A stretch of 64,000 nucleotides of DNA. Source: Scytonema sp. UIC 10036. Lineage in GTDB: Bacteria > Cyanobacteriota > Cyanobacteriia > Cyanobacteriales > Nostocaceae. Positions 27,146-37,600 of the stretch are shown piece by piece (positions within the stretch are counted from its first letter, which is position 1; each line of letters opens with the position of its first letter). The notes beneath the pieces were generated by a model. The model made no database searches. It had not been told where the DNA came from and saw nothing but the letters and a program-made list of their open reading frames with translations. A program made the position numbers and the translations under genes. The DNA lies in NCBI RefSeq assembly GCF_009725235.1, contig NZ_WJFC01000001.1:186001-250000 (forward strand), given 5' to 3'.

Positions 27146-27275
27146 TTCTCTCGTTCCCAGGTTCTACCTAGGAATGCAGGCTGCGAGGCGGAGCCTCGCC
27201 TTGCAGATCGCTACAGGAGGCGGAGCGGAGCCTCCCAAAAAGGCATTCCCAGCCTGAGGCTGGGAACGAGGTGGG
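27146..27275. repeat. Dispersed GGCATTCCCAG / GGAGGCGGAGCC repeat
   Basis: CTCGTTCCCAGG...CTACCTAGGAATG then GAGGCGGAGCCTCGCC, ACAGGAGGCGGAGC and GGCATTCCCAGCCTGAGGCT with a final GGGAACGAGG. It forms an overall inverted repeat and is related to the copy at 24717. It follows the SLH gene and could serve as its transcription end. Confidence 0.6.
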
Positions 27276-27820
27276 GGTCAGACCTATCATTCGCCAACTG
27301 ATTGAATAGACTTGATATTAGCTACATTTAAAAAAATAATTTCTGAAAAACAGAACTTGTCGAGCTAAACTCTTGAGTATTAATACTAGTTACGCTACGC
27401 TCGAATAACTCAGGAAATATACGGTTAAATTTGAATGAGAGATAAGTGAAAAATACTGCCTACATGAAGTGAGTATTAACTTTAATGGCTATGCTTGTCA
27501 CATCAAACGAAGGCAGCAAAGTCACCGTGCCTGCAAAACTAATATCTATTCATTTCTGTATTTGTTTTTTGCTTCCACGTTGAATATGTACCGACTCTGG
27601 ATCTGGCATCTTACCGCACTGCACAAAGAAACCCGATTTCTCGAAACCAGAATCGGGTTTTTAAACGTGCATATTACTAACTGTGTAACGTAACTTGCAG
27701 TTAGCTTTTGGCTGCTAGCATATATCCTAATAAGCTGTACAAGCACCCAGAAAATACGGAATTCTTAAAAATTTTTATTTATTGTTAAGTAGTGCTCTTT
27801 GAAGTAGCTCAAACAAATTT
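27276..27820. other. Intergenic with a terminator-like hairpin
   Basis: No gene that I can support; ORFs here lack features. At 27629-27662 AAACCCGATT ... AATCGGGTTTTT makes a stem with a T run on the plus strand, a good intrinsic-terminator shape, but it is more than 550 bp past the SLH gene. An unrecognised small RNA ending there is possible. Confidence 0.45.
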
Positions 27821-27857
27821 GTCACCCAGACGATAATTTTTCCGGGTGACACTTTTT
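27821..27857 (-). terminator. Probable terminator of the HNH operon
   Basis: GTCACCC ... GGGTGAC arms flank a loop of about 16 bases, with AT-rich sequence on both sides. It lies 16 bp past the HNH stop codon and so should end the minus-strand transcript of the two-gene module. Confidence 0.55.
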
Positions 27858-27872
27858 ACTGTAGATCTACTA

Positions 27873-28415
27873 TTAGAAACTATCTTGTTGATTCCGAAGT
27901 AAAGCTTGTAATATATCTCGTTGTTCTTTCAAGAGACCTTGTTGTTCTGTTACTAAATTTGTTAATTGGGCATTTAATTGTGTTAGCAACAAAACTAAAT
28001 CTCGGTATCGTTCTAGTAGACGAGTTTCTTCTGTTTGGCGACGGCGTTGAAGGCGATAGGCAATTAAAGGTGGACGATTCAGCCGTAATCGTCTGCAAGT
28101 AAATTCTCCTGTTGTAGTCAGAGCCAGCAACTGCCCATCCTCTAACTCAATAAAATGTTTATCGTAGTGTTCAGAACGAGGATTCCACAATTTTGGTAAA
28201 GACTCATCCGTACTCCAGTAATCTTGTTTATATTGATTACAACAAGCGCAGCAATAAATTAGGTTTTCTAAATTGTCAGAACCTCCTTTCGATTGGGGTT
28301 GGTAGTGATCGACCGTTAGAGTTCCTCCTACGTCATTTTCTCTCACTCCACAAAATTCGCAGGCATAGTTTGCCCGTTGTTGAACTTGTTCTCGTACTTC
28401 TTTTGATATAGTCAT
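27873..28415 (-). CDS. HNH endonuclease
   Basis: A 180-aa protein. Residues 15-65 hold a complete HNH core with structural zinc cysteines: CEFC (19-22), catalytic VDHYQPQSKGG (DH at 36-37), DNLENL, and CCACCNQYKQ with N60. The rest is helical with a C-terminal coiled coil (LERYRDLVLLLTQLNAQLTN). HNH proteins nick or cut DNA with a single metal ion. The start overlaps the upstream coiled-coil gene by an ATGA, so the two form a coupled pair. Possible roles are toxin, defence nuclease or mobile-element nuclease; context favours a two-gene toxin-like module. Confidence 0.85.
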   Translation of the reverse strand: MTISKEVREQVQQRANYACEFCGVRENDVGGTLTVDHYQPQSKGGSDNLENLIYCCACCNQYKQDYWSTDESLPKLWNPRSEHYDKHFIELEDGQLLALTTTGEFTCRRLRLNRPPLIAYRLQRRRQTEETRLLERYRDLVLLLTQLNAQLTNLVTEQQGLLKEQRDILQALLRNQQDSF

Positions 28416-28717
28416 GCCGAACGTCGAGCCGTTAACTGTTGTCGTAATACACCAACTTCTTGGCGTAAATTATCATTTTCGCTAGATATTTGCTGAATGC
28501 GTTGAGTTACAAATGTTAACTGGTTTAAGGATGCTTCAATCTGAGTTTGCAATTTTGCTAAGTTCATTTGAGAGTCAGCATTGTCACTAAGCAGCTTGCT
28601 TTCAATTGCATCTAGCTTTGCATACCAACCATCTAGCTGCTCTTTTTCCAAGTTAGTGAGTTCTTCGCCAAGTGTTGAGCGATTGTGCAGTTGCCTCCCC
28701 ATTTCATCTGAAATCAT
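28412..28717 (-). CDS. Small coiled-coil partner of the HNH endonuclease
   Basis: A 101-aa, strongly helical protein. It has an acidic N-terminus (ISDEMGRQLHNRSTLGEELTNLEKEQL) and a heptad-rich coiled coil to the end (ASLNQLTFVTQRIQQISSEN...LRQEVGVLRQQL). The coiled coil could pair with that of the HNH protein. By position it may control the nuclease. I know no named family. Confidence 0.65.
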   Translation of the reverse strand: MISDEMGRQLHNRSTLGEELTNLEKEQLDGWYAKLDAIESKLLSDNADSQMNLAKLQTQIEASLNQLTFVTQRIQQISSENDNLRQEVGVLRQQLTARRSA

Positions 28718-28909
28718 CAGTTCTCTCCTGACTTATGGAAGTGTGAAAATTGTACCAATCAAATTATAGTGTTGAACTTGGGACTTCAAAAGCTTCGTTA
28801 TGCAAAGGTTATAGCTATTTATAAAAAGTCTAGCTATTAGCCGTTTGCAGTATAACTAATAATCACTAACAGCCCTTTCACAAAGTTAGGTTTTTTCACA
28901 CCGATCTAC

Positions 28910-29800
28910 TTATAAAGTTTGAGCAATGATTTCTTGAATAACGCGAACAAACGTCTGTAAGACAGCAGAAGTTTCATCCTGTCGCCAAACTGCGACTAAC
29001 TCTACCTCCACATTTAAGGGACTGAGAGTTGTATATACTACCCCAGTTCTATGAATGTTGCGGATGGAAGCAGGTGCAAGGGAAACACCCATATCGGCGG
29101 AGACAAGACCGAGAATTGTCTGCTTCTGGCTTGCTTTTTGAACAACTTTAGGGCAGAAACCAGCTTGTTGAAACAAACTGATACATAAATCGTAATAGCC
29201 CGGTTCGAGATGACGAGAGACCAAAATGAAGGACTCGTTAGCAAGTACAGATAATTTTAACTCTGGCTGAGTGGCAAGTGGATGAGTTTCTGGCAAAATC
29301 ACTACCAATGGCTCGCGTAGGATTAGTTCTTGGACTAACCCCGTATCGGGTATAGGTGGAATCATCAAACCGAGGTGAATTTGTCGATCTTGCAAAGCTT
29401 GAAGTTGAGCGCTGGATGTCATCTCTTCCAATTCTAGTTCCACTCGTGGAAAGCGCTCTCGGAATATCCTCAGAACTTTGGGCAAAAGACTGTAAGTGGC
29501 AAAACCAGAGAATCCTACTGTCAGTCTACCGTTTTCTCCGCGAGCAACTTGCCTTGCCATCTCTACCGCCTGAGATGCTTTAGATAATATCTGACGTGCT
29601 TCCTCTAAAAATGCTTTTCCTGCTTCTGTTAACTGTACTCGACGTTTAGTACGGTGGAACAAAAGCACACCTATCTCTGCTTCTAGTTGACGGATTTGTT
29701 GGCTGAGAGGTTGCTGAGTCATGTGCAGTCGTTCTGCAGCGCGACCAAAGTGCAGTTCCTCTGCAATAACGACAAAGTAACGTAGATGTCTCAGTTCCAT
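28910..29800 (-). CDS. LysR-family transcriptional regulator
   Basis: A 296-aa protein with the classic N-terminal winged helix (MELRHLRYFVVIAEELHFGRAAERLHMTQQPLSQQIRQLE, residues 1-60) and a two-lobed periplasmic-binding-like effector domain from about 90 (RLTVGFSGFATYSLLPKVLR). The LHFGRAAERLHMTQQPLS form is close to the CatR/BenM-like branch. It is divergent from the ketol-acid reductoisomerase gene and may respond to one of its pathway's small molecules. A GTAGGTTGGG-type repeat sits between them. Confidence 0.9.
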   Translation of the reverse strand: MELRHLRYFVVIAEELHFGRAAERLHMTQQPLSQQIRQLEAEIGVLLFHRTKRRVQLTEAGKAFLEEARQILSKASQAVEMARQVARGENGRLTVGFSGFATYSLLPKVLRIFRERFPRVELELEEMTSSAQLQALQDRQIHLGLMIPPIPDTGLVQELILREPLVVILPETHPLATQPELKLSVLANESFILVSRHLEPGYYDLCISLFQQAGFCPKVVQKASQKQTILGLVSADMGVSLAPASIRNIHRTGVVYTTLSPLNVEVELVAVWRQDETSAVLQTFVRVIQEIIAQTL

Positions 29801-29967
29801 AATCTGATTTGAACTTTTTAAGTGTTAATTACTTATGAAAAATGTGTTGGACAGTGAAAAAAATAACTCGTATGTTAAAAACTAACAGTTATTTTTCTGT
29901 GTGCGTTTATCTAGAGTTTATTTTGAACCCCAGATGAACGCTGATGCAATACTGCGTATGTTTTGAG

Positions 29968-30090
29968 AAATTGTAGGTTGGGTTGAGCGTAAGCGAAACC
30001 CAACAAATGCTGATAAATGTTGGGTTTCGTTCCGCAACCCAACCTACCTTGAATTTGTGTTTTTTGCTTAACCTACGTAGTATTGAACGC
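29968..30090. repeat. GTAGGTTGGG-type interspersed inverted repeat (copy 3)
   Basis: The best-preserved copy: GTAGGTTGGGTTGAGCGTA, GAAACCCAACAAATG / TGTTGGGTTTCGTTCC, CAACCCAACCTACC, then the TTGAATTTGTGTTTTT and CCTACGTAGTATTGAACG tail also seen at 5.5 kb. It lies between the LysR gene and the reductoisomerase gene and may affect their expression. Confidence 0.7.
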
Positions 30091-30125
30091 TGATGGACGC
30101 GGATCAATTTTAGAGGGGGGAATAA

Positions 30126-31604
<1,479 letters not shown>

Positions 31605-31667
31605 GATACTGTAGGTTGGGTAGAACGCAGTGAAACCCAACAATTTACCACCTCGTTCCTAGCTCTG

Positions 31668-31736
31668 CGTACTCTGCGCCTCTGCGGTTCAAAAGTATTT
31701 TTTTTAAACCGCAGAGGCGCAGAGAGCGCAGAGGAG
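31668..31736. repeat. Large inverted repeat, probable terminator between convergent genes
   Basis: CTCTGCGCCTCTGCGGTT pairs with AACCGCAGAGGCGCAGAG across a loop containing a T run. This Nostocales dispersed repeat sits exactly between the convergent ilvC and DUF3754 genes and can act as a terminator in both directions. A partial GTAGGTTGGG repeat precedes it at 31608-31645. Confidence 0.65.
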
Positions 31737-31772
31737 AAAAATGAGGAATTGCTCTCTCTAGCAATGTCCGCC

Positions 31773-33125
31773 CTACGATAAAGCAATTCCATTATATTGA
31801 AAAGCATTGTCCCAAACATAATCGATAACAGCCTTAGCATCATCCAAAGAAAGAACTTGGCAAAATCCCTGGCGATCGTAAGTAAGTAGAGGAATCTCAG
31901 ATACATTATCAACTTCCTTCCTATTTCCCAAAACTTTGCCACGAATTTCTTCCAAATTCTTTAAAGGACCGTTAATATCAAAGTTAATTTTGATACCCAC
32001 CTTCCTCTCCATCCAACTTTCAATGTGAGAGTCTAACTTTCTTGGAGTCAGAGGAGTTGAACTAGTCAAAAGATGATAATAGACCAAGATAATTTCTTTA
32101 CATTCCTGCTCCTCAGCAATATCCATCAGCATCTGAAAAACACTGATATTACTAGCTAAATTTTTAAAAAACAGCGTATCAGTCACATCTTTTTGAAATT
32201 TGATTTTTTTATTTTTATAATTATTGTATTGTTGGAAAGCAAAACCACCGAGAGCGATCGCTAACGATAGCGCCGCCACTAAAACGGGCATGACATTTTG
32301 GCTTTTATACTGTTCTACAACCAAACCTAATGATTCAAGTAGAGATGTCGCATTAAAAATCAGCAAAATAGCAGCAATCAGTAATAACAGATTTGGTAAT
32401 GCTTTTAAAAGCAAGGGAATTGCTGCTCCAATCGCAGGAATGCCGAATAGCAGGCGATCTTTCCAAGTCATACTAGTGACAACATTAGGAAAGAGCAAGT
32501 CAATATCTAGTTTGGGAATATTTTTATAGAAGTAAACATACATTTTACCCGGTGTAAAATTTAACTCCTCTATTTTCATTTTCTTTTTACGAAAATATGC
32601 AGCTTCTTTAAACTTAATCAGTAAAACAATTCGTTCAAAAGTTTCAATATTTTTTTCTTGTCGCCAAAAGAATAACTTTTTGAGAACAATTTTATGGCTG
32701 GTATCGCCTTGGTAATAGCAATAAAAGCGGTCAAAATCTTCAAAATCAACTTGAGTTTTCAAATCAATTAAAGATTTCCTATCTAATGCTTGCTGTACAA
32801 TTGATTCAGGTAAAGGAATGTAATTAGCTCTCTCTAAAATGTAATGAAATGCCTCAACCACTTTTGATTCCATCGCGTCATATTGGTCAAACGTTGGTTG
32901 AGTCAATGATTGAACATCTGTACTAGGATTGAAAGGTACGTAGTTGTCTTTGATAATTTCTAAGGTCTTATGAAAGCGGAAGTGGTAGTACGCAGATAAA
33001 ATTTCGCAGAAATCTTTAAACTTGTCAGCATCAGCAGCATTTAACTGACCATCTTGCAGGCAAAGTTCAATAATATCAGTGCGACGGAAGGGAATAAAGG
33101 CTTCTCGATTTTCATTGACTGCCAT
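31773..33125 (-). CDS. DUF3754 (TMEM143-like) membrane protein
   Basis: A 450-aa protein. The soluble N-terminal half opens with FIPFRRTDIIELCL, carries DFDRFYCYYQGDT, and ends near YVYFYKNIPKLDIDLLFPN. Two hydrophobic helices follow in the middle (FGIPAIGAAIPLLLKALPNL then LLLIAAILLIFNATSLL, and VLVAALSLAIALGGFAF), then a C-terminal soluble part. This matches the DUF3754 family found in cyanobacteria and organelles, of unknown function. It stands alone. Confidence 0.7.
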   Translation of the reverse strand: MAVNENREAFIPFRRTDIIELCLQDGQLNAADADKFKDFCEILSAYYHFRFHKTLEIIKDNYVPFNPSTDVQSLTQPTFDQYDAMESKVVEAFHYILERANYIPLPESIVQQALDRKSLIDLKTQVDFEDFDRFYCYYQGDTSHKIVLKKLFFWRQEKNIETFERIVLLIKFKEAAYFRKKKMKIEELNFTPGKMYVYFYKNIPKLDIDLLFPNVVTSMTWKDRLLFGIPAIGAAIPLLLKALPNLLLLIAAILLIFNATSLLESLGLVVEQYKSQNVMPVLVAALSLAIALGGFAFQQYNNYKNKKIKFQKDVTDTLFFKNLASNISVFQMLMDIAEEQECKEIILVYYHLLTSSTPLTPRKLDSHIESWMERKVGIKINFDINGPLKNLEEIRGKVLGNRKEVDNVSEIPLLTYDRQGFCQVLSLDDAKAVIDYVWDNAFQYNGIALS

Positions 33126-34128
33126 AAGCTTACAGCACCTCTATGACAACGTGAACTGTACATTGAGAGTCGGCACTGTCAGACTGCAATTAATTGAACA
33201 ATGCTGAACAAGAGTATTATACCTGCTTTCATCTACAGTTACGGAATGGTGGTTTTCATACCGGGATCGTTCACCCACTGACCCCGTTGCGAATCCCAGC
33301 GAGGAGCGCCGAAGATGGAAAATCTATTCCCGTAGCTGTAGTGGCAATGACTGAAGCGGTTAGAAGACGATGGAAGCAATTGGAAGAAAAAGCGTACACG
33401 ATCTGTGAGTTTTTCCTGACAAATATTTTACGTAATTTAGAAAGCCGCGATCGCCATCTTGCCTCTCAAAACCTTATATTTCTGGTGAGGGAGCACATAT
33501 GCAAAAACCTGCTCTGCTTCGGAGGGCGTTATGGTTGCCCTTTCTGGTCAAGTATTTTGTTTGAGTTATCTTTCTACAACTGCATAACCCGAGCGAGCCG
33601 TTCCCTAATAAGAGAATAGAGAGAGGTAACAATCTTTTGGTTTCCGGAAAATATTTGAGACTCATTGTAGAACTTTAATGAATCTCGACAATGAGATCGC
33701 AAAAGCACATAGCTATTAGACAATCACTCAGATTTTTTAGTGCATACACGCATACTCTCTTGTTGTCTTTAAATTTTACTTAAGGATAAGAGTTCATCAT
33801 GAAAATACTTCGATTTCTGTCAATTGTCTCAAATATAAACTTACCCAAATTCCCCAATACAATGTTGGCACTTCTAACGACCTCTCAAAAGAGAGGTTGC
33901 GGCTCTGGCGCTTCAGATCGTGGTATATATCACTAACCTTAATAAGTATAGAAATTCTAAATCATTCATGAAAAATTTTAAATATTGTAGAGTAAGCCTT
34001 GCCCAGTAAAAACCTTTTGTGATGGGCAATGCCCACTCTACGTGTATTTCACCATCAAATAGGCTTCTTATAGCATATCAAAAATATGCGTTGCTAATTT
34101 CGACTTTTTCAAGGAGAATGTGAGTACA
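33126..34128. other. Long intergenic region, no gene that I can support
   Basis: A 141-codon plus-strand frame at 33194-33619 (contains RRRWKQLEEKAYTICEFFL) has no recognisable domain and changes character half way. It is at best a relic. About 33985-34041 holds an imperfect inverted repeat of the GTAGAGT..GGC..TTGCCCA type. An AAGGAG ribosome-binding site at about 34112 belongs to the next gene. Confidence 0.4.
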
Positions 34129-34440
34129 ATGTCTAATTTTAGTCATGACGAAAATCTAGAAAATTCATCTACAAACCCACAGGGATCGTTAAATCAAGAT
34201 TCACCTACAAATTTAGCGGAAGCATTAAACAAAAAACCCGCAATGAAAAGAGGAAATTGTAAGAATAGAGATCCAAAAACAGGTAAATGCCGTCCCAGTA
34301 ACGCTCAGTTAAGAAAATTGTTCAGTGAGACAAGCAGGGGGTGCAGGGGTTGCAGGGGACGCAGGGGAAAAAAAAGGCTTAACCGAGTAGTATTGAACTC
34401 CCCTTCCGCACCCCCTACTGTCACAATCGGTTTTTTCTGA
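34129..34440 (+). CDS. Small hypothetical protein with a repeat-derived tail
   Basis: A 103-aa frame. The first about 65 residues (MSNFSHDENLENSSTNPQG... GNCKNRDPKTGKCRPSNAQLR) are polar and hold two cysteines. The tail (GCRGCRGRRGKK) is translated from G-rich repeat DNA (GCAGGGG units at 34335-34368) followed by GTAGTATTGAAC repeat sequence. The original stop was probably lost to the insertion. AAGGAG precedes the start; a GTG at 34120 is an alternative. Confidence 0.4.
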   Translation: MSNFSHDENLENSSTNPQGSLNQDSPTNLAEALNKKPAMKRGNCKNRDPKTGKCRPSNAQLRKLFSETSRGCRGCRGRRGKKRLNRVVLNSPSAPPTVTIGFF

Positions 34441-34671
34441 TTTTTACTAACTATAAAAGCTGCACTTTATACAAACATGGTGAAAATTACGATGGCGATA
34501 CCTACGGTAAGCTCCGAAGATCGCCAACCCCAAATCCTCAAACGTTCAAAATTCGTAGTGTGACAATGCGCGGGTGCGGAAGGTAGGTTACAAAATTCTC
34601 TAACGGAACTGGCGGGAATACCAGTTTCATATGAGAAGGCGGGAAAGGATGCGACAATCGCTTTTTCAAAT
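34441..34671. other. Intergenic, with a possible broken ORF
   Basis: A plus-strand frame from an ATG at 34477 is interrupted by one TGA and then reads LQNSLTELAGIPVSYEKAGK to a stop at 34693-34695, overlapping the end of the CHAT-WD40 gene. It is protein-like, but I do not recognise it. I see nothing else here. Confidence 0.3.
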
Positions 34672-37600
34672 TCAGGTGTTACTACTACTGCATAGATTTC
34701 GTATATGGTTGTTATTGGAATTTTTAAGATAGTCTTTTAACCAATTGCAACCATATCCCAATAAATTATCTAAGTTCAAATTCCATAAGCTAATTTGGTT
34801 TCGATCGCCACCAGAAATAATCATATTATCGTTAGCGCTCAAACTCATGCTGTTGATAGAACTACTATCAAATACCTCAAGTTGTGCAAGCTCTTGCTGT
34901 TCGTCTAAACTCCAAAGCTTTATAGTGTAAGTACTTGCAGCAGCAAGAATTTTGCCATCGCGGCTGAAGCTTAGGCTTTTAACAGGGCTGAAATGGTTGG
35001 AAAGAATCTTGGGTTCCTTAGCATCTAGGCTCCAGAGTCTGACTGTCAGGTCATCACTTCCCGAAGCCAGAATTTTCCCATTGGGGCTAAAGTGAATACT
35101 TCTAATTGGTAACTCGTGTTGACCAAGAGTTTTGATTTCTTTATTATTGAGACTCCAAAGTTTAATTTTGTTATCTATGATAAAAGCGATGCTCCGATTT
35201 TGAGGATGAAAAGCAACGTTTGAAATTGCACCATCATTATCATTGAAGGTTTGAAGTAACTGACCGTTCTGACTCCATAATTTGATAGTTTTATCAAAAC
35301 TTCCAGAAGCAATGGTTTGACTGTCAGGGCTGAAACTAACACTTGAGATAACATCTTTATGCCCAACCAGAGTTTGAAGTAACTGACCGTTTCGATTCCA
35401 AAGCCTTACAGTTTTGTCTTTGCTACCAGAGGCAATCGTTTTACCATCCGGGCTAAACATAATGCTTGTGACAGCATCGCTATGACCGCGAAGGATATTG
35501 AGTAACTGACCGCTGAAGCTCCAAAGTAAGATGGTATTGTCATCACTAGCAGATGCAAACATAGTACCATCAGGATTAACACTGATGCTGTTGATGGCAC
35601 CTGTATGTTTTTTTAGGATTTGAGGTTGCTGACATTTCACACACCAAACTTTGACGGTGTTGTCTCCACCAGCACTCACAATGGTCTTGCCATCGGGACT
35701 AAAACTGGCGCTGAAAAATCTTTCAGTGTAGCCAGAAAAAGTCTTAAGTATTTCACCATCTAGATTCCAAAGCTTGATGTCATTGTCCCAGCTTGCAGAA
35801 ACTAGGGTTTTGCCGTCAGGGCTAAAACTCAAACTTGCGACAAGAACGTTATGTCCATTCCAAGTTTGGAATTTCCCATTATCCAAATGCCAAAGTGCGA
35901 TCGTGTTGTCTTTGCCACCAGAGGCAAGGATTTTGCCATCGGGGCTAAAAGTAACGCACGTGACATCGTCTTTATGTCCAGTGATGGTTTTGAGCAACTC
36001 ACCATTGCGACTCCAGAGTTTAATAGTTTTGTCGCGACTGCTAGAAGCAAGGGTTTTGCCATCTGGGCTGAATGCGACACTTGTCACAGCAGCACTATGC
36101 CCAGTGATGGTTTTAAGTAACTCACCATCGCGACTCCAGAGTTTAATGGTTTTGTCCTCACTACCAGAGGCAATTATTTTACCATTAGGACTGAAACTGA
36201 CATCGTAGACATTGGCTGTATGTCCCAAAAAGCGATTGCGTTCTGGCATTCGGTAAACTGCTTTCCACAAAGCTGATTTCACGAGCATATGAGTTTCGGG
36301 AGATGTCACGCCTGACTTTTTCAGCTTTTGCCCTGCCCTAACTGCTTGGATGAGCGACTCCAAGCCATTGTTTGCAGCCAATAGCCCTTCCGATGACTTG
36401 CTGAGAGCTTCTATTTCGTTTTTGACAGAATTTTGCCAGTTCCACCAAGTCATTCCAGCGAAGCCCATTGCCATGACTAAACCAGTGGAAAGACTCAAAA
36501 AAGCAGTTTGTCGCCTGCGTTTTTGCAAATTGATTTCTCGCTTCCTTTGTTCCAATGAAAGATGAATAAAATCTTTCTCTAGAGAACTCAGTTCTTGAAA
36601 ACGTTGCAGCTGCCAGTACTCTGCATCATTCAAGGGTTTTCCTCGCAACAGCCCTCCTTCGTCTTTGTCGCTGCTTTCCCACTGACGGATAACCCCTCGT
36701 AAATGCTCTTGCCAGTGACGAAATTCACCGTCTATTTTCAGCCAATCTGTTAAGCGTCCCCAATTTTTAATCAGTGCCTCATGTACAATTTCTACCGTTT
36801 CTTCCCCTGTGAACTCATTGCGGTTTGTCACGACTAAACGGTGTGATGCTAAATGTGTGACTAAATCCCAGTTCTCTGAATTGACCTCGTCTCGAGTTGC
36901 TAACCTCCGAGTTGCTTCTGTCTCTTCCCCCAAACGTACTAACTGCATAAACACTTGCCGTGCTCTGGCTCGATCTGTCTCACTTAACTGGGTATATACT
37001 GTTTCAGCATGATTGGTAAGCGCTTGCTCTACACCGCCAATTTCTTCATAACCTCTATGGGTTAGCAATCCTTGGCTTTGTTTTGACCACAGTTGTGTGA
37101 GGGCAAACTCTAATAATGGTAACCGCCCTGGTTGTTCTTCAACGTTAGAAATGAGTTTATTTGTCAAGCCATTTTCCAATTTAACCTGCATCTGGGCTGC
37201 TGGTTTTTCAATCGCCGATCGCAATTCTTCACAACTCATGGGTCCAAGATTCAGAACTCTTCCCTGTAAAGCATCGCTGAATGGGCGGTAAGATAAAGCA
37301 TATCCATAAAAGTCAGCTCGTAAAGTCATCACTAGAGTAAATGCTGGAGCTAATCTTACGGCTGTTAATAATGCATCTAAGAAGTACTGGCGCTGTTTTT
37401 CGGTGCAAAGAGTGTAGAGTTCTTCAAACTGATCGGCTATAAGTAACAAGCGGCTTTCGGGATTTTGCTGAGCCAGTTTATCAATGATTTTGTATAAACC
37501 GTTTACGTTATGATTGAGTGCAACTTCTAGTTCCAGTTCAACTAAGCGACGGGTGTTTCCATCGCTTTTCGGTAACTTGCGATCGCTAATACTATCTACA

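Noticed and set aside
33194..33619. A 141-codon plus-strand ORF
   Set aside because: No recognisable domain, mixed composition and no convincing ribosome-binding site; described only within the intergenic entry.
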